A stretch of DNA of 43,615 nucleotides from positions 1 to 43,615 of the forward strand of contig JAEZKE010000035.1 of assembly GCA_023436175.1 (NCBI GenBank), given 5' to 3'. This DNA comes from Methanobacteriota archaeon (GTDB lineage: Archaea > Methanobacteriota > Methanobacteria > Methanobacteriales > Methanobacteriaceae). Position 1 is the stretch's first letter. The number at the start of each line of letters is the position of its first letter. A program made the position numbers and the translations under genes. Positions 7,641 through 15,806 of this stretch are shown piece by piece. The notes beneath the pieces are model-generated. The model made no database searches. It was not told the DNA's origin and was given only the letters and a program-made list of their open reading frames with translations.

Positions 7641-7642
7641 GA
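7617..7642 (+). promoter_or_regulatory. Hairpin that would cover the VOC gene ribosome binding site
   Basis: A 10-bp stem with one T-G wobble and the loop AGA is formed by 7617-7626 and 7630-7639. The Shine-Dalgarno sequence GAGGTGA (7636-7642) begins in its 3' arm, four bases before the ATG at 7647. If transcribed, the stem could limit ribosome access. Confidence 0.45.
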
Positions 7643-7646
7643 TCTT

Positions 7647-8006
7647 ATGGATGGTTTTGATAGCTTTTGGTTTAAAACAAAAAATCTTGAAGAAAGCAAA
7701 GAATTCTATGAAAATACATTAGGTCTATCATTAAAACCTAATTTCGATGAAAATGGGTTAGTTGCGTTTAATGTTGGAAATGAAGAAACTCTTTTAATGC
7801 TGGCAGATTTAAAAACTTTTCCAAAAGCAAAAACAGCCATGTGGTTTATAGTTGATGATGTCGAAGATGAATATAAAAGATTGAAAGAAAAAGGTGTTAA
7901 TTTTCTATATGAACCATTTGAGGTTGATAATGGAATGGCAGCTGAATTTGAAGATCCATCTGGAAATAAATTAGGTATAGCAGATTATAAGAAAAAGTCC
8001 AGATAA
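7647..8006 (+). CDS. VOC (glyoxalase/dioxygenase superfamily) protein
   Basis: The 119-residue single-domain vicinal-oxygen-chelate protein carries two beta-alpha-beta-beta-beta modules: DSFWFKTKNLEESKEFYENT at the N terminus (the helix after strand 1 with the FYENTLGL pattern) and a second module from MWFIVDDVEDEYKRLKEKG to FEDPSGNKLGIADY, where the DPSGN motif is typical. Members bind metals, antibiotics or small electrophiles; no specific activity can be assigned. It heads a group of four same-strand genes (VOC, AbrB, Cys-rich, DUF3795). GAGGTGA provides a strong ribosome binding site, within the last hairpin of array 2. Confidence 0.85.
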   Translation: MDGFDSFWFKTKNLEESKEFYENTLGLSLKPNFDENGLVAFNVGNEETLLMLADLKTFPKAKTAMWFIVDDVEDEYKRLKEKGVNFLYEPFEVDNGMAAEFEDPSGNKLGIADYKKKSR

Positions 8007-8035
8007 ATCCTATTTAAAAACTAGGAGAATTGATA

Positions 8036-8290
8036 ATGAAAGGTGTATGCTCTAAAATGCGGATCGTATATGGAGTTGTTACAGTAAGTGACAAAGGCCA
8101 GATTGCGATTCCTGTTGATTTAAGAAGTGATTTGGACTTAGAAAAGGGCGATAAGCTCATGGTTTTAAAAAGAAAAGATGAAGCTGGATTTACCCTACTA
8201 AAACTTGATAGAATGGATGATTTAATGAACAAACTTCAAGAAGATGAAGATTTTTTCAAAAAAAAGAAAGAAGATGATAATAATGCCTAA
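8036..8290 (+). CDS. AbrB/SpoVT-like DNA-binding protein
   Basis: This 84-residue protein has a swapped-hairpin AbrB domain: VVTVSDKGQIAIPVDLRSDLDLEKGDKLMV (about residues 13-43) is the classic beta-strand pattern of AbrB and MazE-type regulators. A charged, Lys/Asp-rich tail follows. It likely binds DNA as a dimer; without a neighbouring toxin it is more likely an operon regulator than an antitoxin. The ATG at 8036 is chosen because AGGAG at 8023-8027 lies eight bases upstream; an in-frame TTG at 8030 is too close to it. It starts 29 bp after the VOC gene and overlaps the next gene by 8 bp. Confidence 0.82.
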   Translation: MKGVCSKMRIVYGVVTVSDKGQIAIPVDLRSDLDLEKGDKLMVLKRKDEAGFTLLKLDRMDDLMNKLQEDEDFFKKKKEDDNNA

Positions 8291-8435
8291 ATGTAAAGAC
8301 TGCAAGCACTTCAAGCCTATTGATGAGGAGATGGGTGATTGCATTGGTTATGAAATTTCTGGAGAGAAAGACGCATCAAAATGCGTTGCAAATGCGTTTG
8401 AGCCAAGAGAAAAGACTGATCAGAAAGAAAAATAA
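8283..8435 (+). CDS. Small Cys-rich protein, 50 aa
   Basis: This protein starts MPKCKDCKHFKPIDEE and has four cysteines (CKDC, GDC, KC), a spacing seen in small metal or HiPIP-like domains such as those of glycyl-radical enzyme small subunits. The metal and function are unknown. The ATG at 8283 overlaps the end of the AbrB gene; ATG at 8274 (adding MII) is also possible. Overlap with the upstream gene and the DUF3795 gene 34 bp downstream, another Cys-rich protein, suggest a shared role. Confidence 0.6.
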   Translation: MPKCKDCKHFKPIDEEMGDCIGYEISGEKDASKCVANAFEPREKTDQKEK

Positions 8436-8469
8436 TTCAGTTAAATTAAATAAAGAAGATGTGATTAGA

Positions 8470-8919
8470 ATGAATGGAGAGGAAGAACTGATAACTTGTT
8501 GCGGGCTTTATTGTGATGATTGTTTCATGTATCATGATAAAGTAGCTTCACTTGCAGGGGAACTTGATAAAGAACTTAAAGATGCTAATTTTAAAAAGTA
8601 TGCTGACGTTTTCGCACAATATCCATTTTCTGAAGTTTTTGAAAAATATGATGACTTTGTAGAGATTTTAGAAACTTTGAAAGGAATTAAATGTGTAGGT
8701 TGTAGAAAGAGAGAAAGTCAGCCTATCTGCAAAATTAGAACATGCTGCGAAGAGAAACAGATTACTGGTTGCTGGGAATGTGAAGAATTCCATACCTGCA
8801 ATAAACTGGATTTTTTACAGGAAACACACGGAGATGCTGTCTTAAAGAATTTAGATATACTTAAAGAAAAAGGTGTTGATGCTTTTCTCGGTGGAGAAAG
8901 ATATTGGAATGTAGAATAA
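8470..8919 (+). CDS. DUF3795 family Cys-rich protein
   Basis: The 149-residue protein begins MNGEEELITCCGLYCDDC and carries the DUF3795 cysteine pattern: CCGLYCDDC at the N terminus, CVGCRKR in the middle, CKIRTCCEEK, and CWECEEFHTC near residue 112. About a dozen cysteines suggest zinc or Fe-S binding. Function is unknown. The frame is open further upstream, but that part overlaps the preceding gene out of frame; the ATG at 8470, preceded by GTGAT, gives the family's usual N terminus. It ends the VOC-AbrB-Cys-DUF3795 operon. Confidence 0.82.
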   Translation: MNGEEELITCCGLYCDDCFMYHDKVASLAGELDKELKDANFKKYADVFAQYPFSEVFEKYDDFVEILETLKGIKCVGCRKRESQPICKIRTCCEEKQITGCWECEEFHTCNKLDFLQETHGDAVLKNLDILKEKGVDAFLGGERYWNVE

Positions 8920-8980
8920 TTACTTTGACTTTACCTGCTTTAATTCCTTAATTTAATTATTATATTTACAGGATATTCAA

Positions 8981-9013
8981 TTCGTTAAACTCGACTATAA
9001 CGAAGTTTAATAA
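8981..9013. repeat. Degenerate dispersed repeat, copy F
   Basis: TTCGTTAAACTCGACTATAA, then CGAAGTTTAATAAT. It is a short copy lacking the TAGCC core, at the edge of the accessory island. Confidence 0.45.
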
Positions 9014-9071
9014 TCTCATAAATTCAATTATTGAACAAAGAAGAAATTAATAATTAATTCATATTTAGTTA

Positions 9072-10877
9072 TTAATTAAAATAACATTCCAAAGTTTTTT
9101 GTTCTTCTACAATTTCTTGTTGTTCAGTAATTTTTTGTTCAGAGAAAAAATTTTTCCAATCTTGGTGATGTTCAGAAGGAACTGCTAAAACTAAAACTTT
9201 TTTAGGTCTTGTAATCCCAACATACACAGTTCTTAATTCTTCATGGTATAAATCGTTATTATTCAGTAGTGTTTTATAGAAACCTCCTTTAGCTCCTCTT
9301 TTTTTTAGAATTAATAGAACTGCCTCATAAGTTTCCCCTTTTACTTTATGGACAGTGCTTAAATTGTAATTATATTTATTTTGTATATCATTAAACCCAA
9401 AAAGGTTCTCAAAACTTAAATTTTTGCATTCTTCATTGATTTCTATTTTATTTATTAAATCTGGAATATTTTGATAATCCTTTAAACTATCTTTGAATTC
9501 ATCTATCCATTCACCTATTAACATATCTGTTTTAGGCATAATCTTAATCAAATTAAAAAGTTCCTCTTTAAAGTTAAAATAACCCATCTCTTCAATTAGT
9601 TCAGATAATTTATAGTTAGAATAAATAGAATCATTAATCATACTCAAATATGTTTTTTCAAGTAATTCAAACGATTTTTGGAATTTAGAATTATCATAAT
9701 AATATTTAACCAAGGCTAGTTCTTTAGCATAACTTTCTCGACGCCATATATTAAAATTATTCTCGTTTTCTGCTGTTAATTTATTATTTCTTGATGAATT
9801 AATTTCCTTTATTAGATTTCCACTTCTAGCTAGAATAGCCACATTAGAATGATTTAATTCGACACTTTCATCTACACATTTCTCTATAAATCTGTTAATT
9901 AAGTCATTAAAATCGGCATTATCTGTTTCATAAGCCGATATTTCAGGAATATGGGGATGATTTGACACTTTATCATTGGCTGCAATTGATGGTTCTTTTA
10001 ATTTAGATAAAAAATATGTAAATTGACAAATGTTTTTTGAACTTCTCCAGTTTTGATTCATGGTAATATCATTCCATGTATCAATTTTTTCATTAAATAA
10101 TTCGGGACTTGCGTTATTCCACTCAAATATAGATTGATCTGGATCTCCAACTAAAATTATATTTTCTAGTCCATTTTCAATAAGTATATCAATAATTCTC
10201 ATTTGAATTTCAGAAGTATCTTGTGCCTCGTCAATAATTATATAAGGAAACCTTAAAGTTATTAATTTTGCAATAGAAGGGTATCTTTCAAGTATTTTCA
10301 TAGAAAAATAATCTGCATCAGACTGATTTGCATATCCTTTCCTTAATAGGGCTTCTTTCATCCTTTTTATATTTAAATAATTTTTATCAGGTTTTCCATT
10401 TTGCTTGAATTCCTGAAACCTAAAATCAAGTTTTGCAATTGGGTTTAAATCACCGTTTATATCATAACTTATTTTGTCAAAATATTGATAAGGGTCTCGT
10501 TTAGATCTCTTTAATTTCCAAGGATATGCTGGTTCTCCAACTAGTATTGGTCTAGATTTACATTCTAATATTAAATGGCCATATGGGAAAAAAATAAAAC
10601 TATTAATGAAACTGTCTATAGTTCTTAAAAAGTGTGGATGTCTAATTGGAGTATTAATGTTAAATGAGAATTTAAGTTGTTTTTCAATTTCTTGCCATGC
10701 AACATTAGTAAATGATAAAATAGAGATTCCTTGATATTTATATTTCCATTCTTCCATGAGTTTCGCTGCTTTGGCTGCTACAGTAAATGTTTTACCGCTT
10801 CCTGGACATGCACGAACAACTAACTTTCCATCAGTGTTACATATTTCTTTTTGTTCTTCTGTTAGTTCTTTAAGCAT
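9072..10877 (-). CDS. gajB: Gabija anti-phage protein GajB, UvrD-like helicase
   Basis: This superfamily 1 helicase/ATPase of about 601 residues pairs with GajA. Motifs seen are: Q-like LTEEQKEI at the N terminus, Walker A ACPGSGKT (about 23-30), the SFTNVAWQEIEKQL motif Ia, Walker B IIDEAQDTSE (about 212), motif III VGDPDQSIFEW (about 241), a NWRSSKNI motif IV-like segment, and motif VI YVGITRPKKVLVLA (about 552). In characterised Gabija, GajB forms a complex with GajA and responds to nucleic acid or nucleotide changes during infection. The start is uncertain: ATG at 10877 gives the usual N terminus (MLKELTEEQ), ATG 10889 is near, and ATG 10925 would overlap the gajA stop. It is somewhat longer than reference GajB. 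Confidence 0.88.
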   Translation of the reverse strand: MLKELTEEQKEICNTDGKLVVRACPGSGKTFTVAAKAAKLMEEWKYKYQGISILSFTNVAWQEIEKQLKFSFNINTPIRHPHFLRTIDSFINSFIFFPYGHLILECKSRPILVGEPAYPWKLKRSKRDPYQYFDKISYDINGDLNPIAKLDFRFQEFKQNGKPDKNYLNIKRMKEALLRKGYANQSDADYFSMKILERYPSIAKLITLRFPYIIIDEAQDTSEIQMRIIDILIENGLENIILVGDPDQSIFEWNNASPELFNEKIDTWNDITMNQNWRSSKNICQFTYFLSKLKEPSIAANDKVSNHPHIPEISAYETDNADFNDLINRFIEKCVDESVELNHSNVAILARSGNLIKEINSSRNNKLTAENENNFNIWRRESYAKELALVKYYYDNSKFQKSFELLEKTYLSMINDSIYSNYKLSELIEEMGYFNFKEELFNLIKIMPKTDMLIGEWIDEFKDSLKDYQNIPDLINKIEINEECKNLSFENLFGFNDIQNKYNYNLSTVHKVKGETYEAVLLILKKRGAKGGFYKTLLNNNDLYHEELRTVYVGITRPKKVLVLAVPSEHHQDWKNFFSEQKITEQQEIVEEQKTLECYFN

Positions 10878-10914
10878 ATTAAACACCATAATTGAGAATA
10901 AAGACTTTTGCCAA

Positions 10915-12735
10915 TTAAGTTCCATTAATAACAAAATCAATAGTTTCCTTAATATAGTCTGGGACTACTAAACCTGCAGATTTTCTATTTTTTTCTAATT
11001 CTATAGCTAATAAATAAGCAAATTTTGATTTTGATCTATTTCTGTCTATAGCTTCAGCAAAAAGTTTAGCTTGTTTACATGGATTATCTTTAATTTCGAA
11101 GATATTTTTATGAATTTCTGGATGAATTTTAAAAAATACATCTGATAATGCTTTGCTTTTCCTGTTAACTTTAAATAACTCGTATTCAAAAGTCTTTTTG
11201 GCGAATTTGACCTCTAAATTCCCACCAGTTAATTTTGATATATTTTTAACCCGATTTCTGACACTTTTACTCTTTTTATCCTCATCATTATCAGTTATTA
11301 TCGCACATCTACAATTTAACCTCTTTTTTTCATCATCCGAATTAAACAATTTGGCAAAATGCTTAAAAGCTATACCTTCTATATTTACAACTTCAATTCC
11401 ATTTCTTTCAATATCATATTTTTCACCTAGTTCATCAACTAATATTTTACTGAAAATGGGGATTAAAATGGCTTCTGAAATCCCTTCTACTAAAATAACA
11501 GAATTAGCAAAAAACAATTGTGATTTTGTAACATCTAAAAACTTTTGAAGATATTCTATACTTTCTCCTTCTAATTTTAAGTCCTCAATTTGTGTTGAAC
11601 AAATTTTATTTTGATGATTTTGTAATATTGTTAGTAATTTAAGATTAGTTTTAGCGGCTATAGTCGGCGAATGAGAAGTTACAATAATTTGAAATTCATG
11701 GTCTTCATCTAATCTCTTTAAATAGTTAAAAAAAGTATTTTCCAGTTGAGGATGTAAATGTGCTTCTGGCTCCTCAATGAGCAATAAATTATATTCTTCT
11801 TTAGAAATGCTCTTCCGTTGTTTAATATCACCTAAAATAGCAGCAGTATAAATCAAATTATTTAAACCTAATCCATTCTGCCAGATTTCGAAATACTGTT
11901 GCATATTATTTTCATCGATTAAATCAGCAGAATATACGGGTAATTGCATTATTAACTTTTGAACAAACTTATTGAATTCAAAGGGGGCAAAGCCTATATC
12001 AACAGATTGCTTTTTTTCGGGAGTTAAATAAGATAAATGTTCTAAATGTTCCAATATTATATCACTACCTTTTTCAATAAAGTCTTTCCACTCTCCTTTA
12101 TTTAACATATCTGCAATTAATTTCAATAGATTTTCTTTTTCTTCTTTATCTAGTTCCTCTTCTTCATTTATTCTAATATTTGAATATAAATTTCCAAGAA
12201 TATTCCCTTTGATTGGTCTTAAATCCTTATTTGCGTCCCTTAAAGCGCTTAAATACACATTACGTAATGCAGAAAGAACTTCGGAGGGAACTTTTCCACC
12301 TTCTTTTTCACCACCCCATACAGTTCTTTTTACCCTTGTGTCTATTTTAGTATCTATAAGCTCAAATTTAAAGTGTAATTGGAGGCTATCATTGCCTTCA
12401 TCATCTAAAACATGTAAATCACTAAACCAGACTGTTTCCATATGATTTTCGCATTTAAAAAATAAATCAAATTCAATATTTTTTCTTTCACAATTTATAT
12501 CAGATTTATCAATTCTAAAATCAGTCGATGAACAGTAAATATCTCTTGGTTGTTGAAAATCGCTTAGACACAGCCTCAACGCGTCGATAATAGCAGTTTT
12601 CCCTGAATTGTTCTCTCCTATAATAATATTCAACCCTTTCTTAAAATCAAGTTCTAAAAATTCTAATGCGCGAAAATTTCTAATTATAAATTTCTTTATA
12701 TACATATAACCATTTACTAAATTCTTAATAATCAT
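10915..12735 (-). CDS. gajA: Gabija anti-phage endonuclease GajA (OLD-like ATPase-TOPRIM)
   Basis: The 606-residue protein of the OLD nuclease family has an N-terminal ABC-type ATPase with Walker A GENNSGKT (residues 40-47) and Walker B plus D-loop LLIEEPEAHLHP (about 317-330), then a C-terminal TOPRIM nuclease domain with the catalytic glutamate in ILVEGISEA (about 412) and an acidic pair in IITDNDEDK (about 478). In studied Gabija systems GajA is a sequence-specific DNA nickase released when nucleotides fall during phage growth. It is the first gene of a two-gene operon with gajB. A TATA box at 12760-12767 puts the transcript start almost on the ATG at 12735, favouring that start on a near-leaderless mRNA; ATG at 12705 is an alternative. 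Confidence 0.9.
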   Translation of the reverse strand: MIIKNLVNGYMYIKKFIIRNFRALEFLELDFKKGLNIIIGENNSGKTAIIDALRLCLSDFQQPRDIYCSSTDFRIDKSDINCERKNIEFDLFFKCENHMETVWFSDLHVLDDEGNDSLQLHFKFELIDTKIDTRVKRTVWGGEKEGGKVPSEVLSALRNVYLSALRDANKDLRPIKGNILGNLYSNIRINEEEELDKEEKENLLKLIADMLNKGEWKDFIEKGSDIILEHLEHLSYLTPEKKQSVDIGFAPFEFNKFVQKLIMQLPVYSADLIDENNMQQYFEIWQNGLGLNNLIYTAAILGDIKQRKSISKEEYNLLLIEEPEAHLHPQLENTFFNYLKRLDEDHEFQIIVTSHSPTIAAKTNLKLLTILQNHQNKICSTQIEDLKLEGESIEYLQKFLDVTKSQLFFANSVILVEGISEAILIPIFSKILVDELGEKYDIERNGIEVVNIEGIAFKHFAKLFNSDDEKKRLNCRCAIITDNDEDKKSKSVRNRVKNISKLTGGNLEVKFAKKTFEYELFKVNRKSKALSDVFFKIHPEIHKNIFEIKDNPCKQAKLFAEAIDRNRSKSKFAYLLAIELEKNRKSAGLVVPDYIKETIDFVINGT

Positions 12736-12759
12736 TAAATAAATTTATCGGTGAATTAA

Positions 12760-12767
12760 TTTATAAA
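12760..12767 (-). promoter_or_regulatory. TATA box of the Gabija operon
   Basis: TTTATAAA centred about 28 bp upstream of the gajA ATG predicts initiation within a few bases of the start codon. The rest of the gap to 13130 is very AT-rich and shows no gene. Confidence 0.5.
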
Positions 12768-13130
12768 TAGTTAAAATTTGATATAATATTCTTATTAAAT
12801 TTATTTTATTGTACTAATTTGGTTAAAATGTAGTTATATATTAAATTAACGAAAAAATAGGGGATATATACTCTAATTTTATCATATGTGCTATTTAAGC
12901 AAGTTATTATTATATAAAATAATTATAGACTTACTGAAAATGAATTTATTCTCATAATAAAGCTATAATTTTGAATTAGATGTTTAAAAAAGATAAATTA
13001 TTAATTTTTAGTTTTATTATATTATTAATCGTGCTATAAGTCACATTTCTTTGGTTAAATAGTATGATTTATATGTATTACTAAATTATACAATAACAGA
13101 AATGACTTAATTTGTTTTTGGTGGTTTGAA

Positions 13131-14048
13131 ATGATAGTAGGGAAAAAACGGATAAGAAGTCTTAAATCCAACATTAAATTCATTGATCCTGGTGAAAAAA
13201 TAATAGTTGGCATAGAAGATCTCGAAAAACGCAAAAATATCTTAAATGAAACTGGTTTTACAGAAAATCTTGAAATAGGAGAGTCAGTACTTCCGAAGCC
13301 TTTAGGACCCATTAGTAAATTCAATGCGAATGGAAAAGATATTGTTCATAGGGATCAACCTATGGAAACTGCTTATACGGTTATTGAATGGTCTTGGACA
13401 GAATTACATGGGCGTAATCGGGTAGAACAGACTGATTTTAGAGAAAGATCATATAAGAGATATCCACGTACTCCTGTGTCTCCTCCAAGTGTTGAATTAA
13501 CTATTTCAACTACAACAGATGGAAATAAGATTTTAATTAGTCCAATTATGGAATATGATGAAAGTAATAAGTATATTCTTCATGTAATTAATCTTTTTTT
13601 AGAACTTTTTGGAGAATGTCAGTTTTTTACAGAAGATCTAAATAAAATTATTAAAGTTCCCATCAAACGATTAAATTGGCGTATACTACCTGAAGGACAT
13701 ATACCTTGGTCTAGACTTTATAAAGAACTTAGCCCTATCATAAAAGAAATTCCTGAAGGTAATCAACCTTTTGTAAATCATAGACTTCAAACTTTGCATA
13801 ATCTTAATCCGGATTTCTCTGCAGTTGGTGAAGCTGGATTTAATGGTTACATAGTTTTTGGCTTCAAAAATAAGGATATTTACATATTTGAGAGTTTATT
13901 CTATGGAAATGCTACCTATGTTTTCGATAAAGATTGGAAAGAACTTTCTAGGAAAACTAAAGCTGAGATACTAGATAAAAATCTTCAAAAGGAAAGAATA
14001 ATACATAAGAGAGGATGGGAAAACGAAATTTATAATTTATTTAAATAG
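13131..14048 (+). CDS. Uncharacterised protein preceding the RelA/SpoT gene
   Basis: This 305-residue soluble protein has no signal peptide or membrane segment. I recognise no named domain. Two parts look conserved: AYTVIEWSWTELHGRN (about 82-97) and the C-terminal block FESLFYGNATYVFDKDW followed by ELSRKTKAEIL and RIIHKRGWE, which I have seen as a recurring pattern in unannotated proteins of prokaryotic accessory regions. The RIIHKRGW end could be a DNA or nucleotide binding element, but that is a guess. GGTGG six bases before the ATG is a good ribosome binding site. The RelA/SpoT gene begins 59 bp downstream on the same strand, so the two may form a module next to Gabija. Confidence 0.7.
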   Translation: MIVGKKRIRSLKSNIKFIDPGEKIIVGIEDLEKRKNILNETGFTENLEIGESVLPKPLGPISKFNANGKDIVHRDQPMETAYTVIEWSWTELHGRNRVEQTDFRERSYKRYPRTPVSPPSVELTISTTTDGNKILISPIMEYDESNKYILHVINLFLELFGECQFFTEDLNKIIKVPIKRLNWRILPEGHIPWSRLYKELSPIIKEIPEGNQPFVNHRLQTLHNLNPDFSAVGEAGFNGYIVFGFKNKDIYIFESLFYGNATYVFDKDWKELSRKTKAEILDKNLQKERIIHKRGWENEIYNLFK

Positions 14049-14107
14049 GTTACGTTGATTTTCCCAAAAATGCTTTAAAGATACTTGTAGTTTATAGGGG
14101 ATAAATA

Positions 14108-15196
14108 ATGCCAAAAGCGCTCGATAAAGAAGGATTAAGTGAAGAAGACAACTTAAGAGAGAAATATGCTGAAAAGTATATAGAAATTTCTAAAGAACAT
14201 GATCGACTAGGCAAGGTTCTAAATCAAGACCTTGAAAAACTACTTGAAGATGGAAATATCGATATATTAAGCGTTACTTATAGAATTAAAGATGTTGACA
14301 AATTTTTGGAAAAAATTAAACGAAAAAAATATGATAGTCCATTTAATGATATTAAAGACATATGTGGTCTGAGAATTATTTGTTATTATACATCGGATTT
14401 GGATAAAATATATTCAATAATAGAAAATGAATTTGATATTTTGGAAATCGTTGACAAAGTTGATTTATTAAAAGATGATAGATTTGGATACCTTTCACGG
14501 CATTATATAATAAAATTAAAGAACGATTGGTTAAAAACACCTAGTTACCGTGATTTAGATGATTTAGTGGCAGAAATACAAGTAAGAACAATTTTACAGC
14601 ACGCATGGGCAGATATCTCGCATAAACTTGTATACAAGAAGGAAGAGCAGATCCCTCGTCAGTTTAAGCGTAAATTGAATTCATTAAGTTGTATATTAGA
14701 GAATTCAGATATTCAATTTGATTCTTTAAGGGATGATAGGTCAAAATATATTGATGAGATTTCTGAAAAAGCTGTAGAAAGTGGTAATTTTGATTTAAAT
14801 CAGGAATTAAATTTAGACAGTTTTTCAGCATTTCTTGATTTTTATTTTCCAGATAGAATAAAAGATATTGATAGTATATCTGAATTATTAGATGAAATTT
14901 TGGCATTTAATAAACAATATAATAAGAATATATCATTTAAGGCAATATTGGATGCATATAAAAAATCTGAAGAATATTTGGCAATTTTTGATCTTTCAAG
15001 AGTTAAGGAAGTGAAAAGAAAGGAGATTGAGAAACTTAAAAAAGAGGATCCTTTTAAATTTAAAGAAGAATCTGAAAAATATAAGTTTTTTAGTCAAGCT
15101 GGAATAGTTAGGATGTCTTTAGAAAATAGTTATAAAGACTATAAATACTACCCCAGACTTAGAAGAAAAGGAGAATTTGAAAAAGTCATTGATTAA
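14108..15196 (+). CDS. RelA/SpoT-type (pyrophosphate transfer) synthetase
   Basis: The 362-residue protein has a RelA/SpoT nucleotidyltransferase domain at about residues 40-200 and no HD hydrolase, TGS or ACT domain. Core motifs are intact: YRIK (58-61), DIKDICGLRI (81-90, Mg-binding Asp84), GYLSRHY (127-133), AEIQVRT (155-161, catalytic Glu156) and the following HAWADISHKLVYK. Such single-domain enzymes make ppGpp-like alarmones or, in toxSAS and CapRel defence systems, (p)ppApp or pyrophosphorylated tRNA. The 160-residue charged helical C terminus is unusual for a simple alarmone synthetase. Archaea generally lack ppGpp signalling, so a defence toxin role is the favoured inference. GGGGAT precedes the ATG. 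Confidence 0.88.
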   Translation: MPKALDKEGLSEEDNLREKYAEKYIEISKEHDRLGKVLNQDLEKLLEDGNIDILSVTYRIKDVDKFLEKIKRKKYDSPFNDIKDICGLRIICYYTSDLDKIYSIIENEFDILEIVDKVDLLKDDRFGYLSRHYIIKLKNDWLKTPSYRDLDDLVAEIQVRTILQHAWADISHKLVYKKEEQIPRQFKRKLNSLSCILENSDIQFDSLRDDRSKYIDEISEKAVESGNFDLNQELNLDSFSAFLDFYFPDRIKDIDSISELLDEILAFNKQYNKNISFKAILDAYKKSEEYLAIFDLSRVKEVKRKEIEKLKKEDPFKFKEESEKYKFFSQAGIVRMSLENSYKDYKYYPRLRRKGEFEKVID

Positions 15197-15328
15197 ATCA
15201 TACAATTCTTTGTTGTTTTAAATTTAATGGATTAAAATGAATTTAAACTAAAACTTGTCTTAATTTTTAATTCTCCAAGCTCAAAAATATTTCAATCTTT
15301 TTTAAACCGTTCAACCCACACTTCCCAA

Positions 15329-15679
15329 TCAAATCACCCCCCTCACCGAAAAATCCACATCCAACTCCATCAAACACAACTCAACCTCTACATCCAAAAC
15401 AGAAGGCTTCACCCTCTCAGGAACCATACCATCCCTCGCAAACTCGACCATATGGGGATACCTTGATTCAAAAGATTCAGCCTCAAAGAAATCTGTGACA
15501 TAAACCTTGCAGTCATTGATGTAGATCTTAAGGTCTTTTCGTCCCTCTTCCCTTTCAACATGCCTAATAATTCGCCCTATCTCTTTTTCATCCAGGTCTA
15601 AAACCCTGAAAGTTGCAAAATATTTGTTTTTCTCTTTGTTGTACTCAATTTTTACTAAAGTGGTTTTTTCAGGCTTCAT
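15329..15679 (-). CDS. Hypothetical protein, 116 aa
   Basis: This soluble alpha/beta protein begins MKPEKTTLVKIEYN, with a central KIYINDCKVYVTDFFEAESF segment. No family is recognised. Its base composition differs from neighbours: the coding strand is markedly G-rich at the third positions and the 3' end is a run of C on the plus strand, suggesting separate ancestry. It is transcribed divergently from the winged-helix gene at 15807 and shares the operator-containing spacer, so the two may be co-regulated. GC-rich CGGCGG before the start is not a clear ribosome binding site. Confidence 0.6.
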   Translation of the reverse strand: MKPEKTTLVKIEYNKEKNKYFATFRVLDLDEKEIGRIIRHVEREEGRKDLKIYINDCKVYVTDFFEAESFESRYPHMVEFARDGMVPERVKPSVLDVEVELCLMELDVDFSVRGVI

Positions 15680-15744
15680 TTAAACCGCCGATGTATTTTG
15701 ATCATATTCTTATTACTTTTTGTATTTAAATATATCTTTTCTCA

Positions 15745-15760
15745 AAAAGTAATTACTTTT
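15745..15760. promoter_or_regulatory. 16-bp palindromic operator between divergent genes
   Basis: AAAAGTAATTACTTTT is a perfect palindrome. A half copy, ATTACTTTT, lies at 15712-15720. The palindrome is upstream of the TATA box of the 15807 gene (TTTATATA, 15778-15785) and next to TATTTAAATATA (15723-15734), the likely TATA region of the minus-strand gene. It is a probable binding site for the winged-helix protein encoded at 15807. Confidence 0.6.
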
Positions 15761-15806
15761 AAAAAAACGACAGCCTCTTTATATATCAGGGGATTTAGAA
15801 AGTAAC

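Noticed and set aside
8036..8435. Toxin-antitoxin pair of AbrB and the following small protein
   Set aside because: The downstream protein has a metal-binding cysteine pattern and no toxin motif, so an antitoxin role is not supported.
8320..8469. N-terminal extension of the DUF3795 protein
   Set aside because: It overlaps the Cys-rich gene out of frame and has no family resemblance; the ATG at 8470 gives the expected N terminus.
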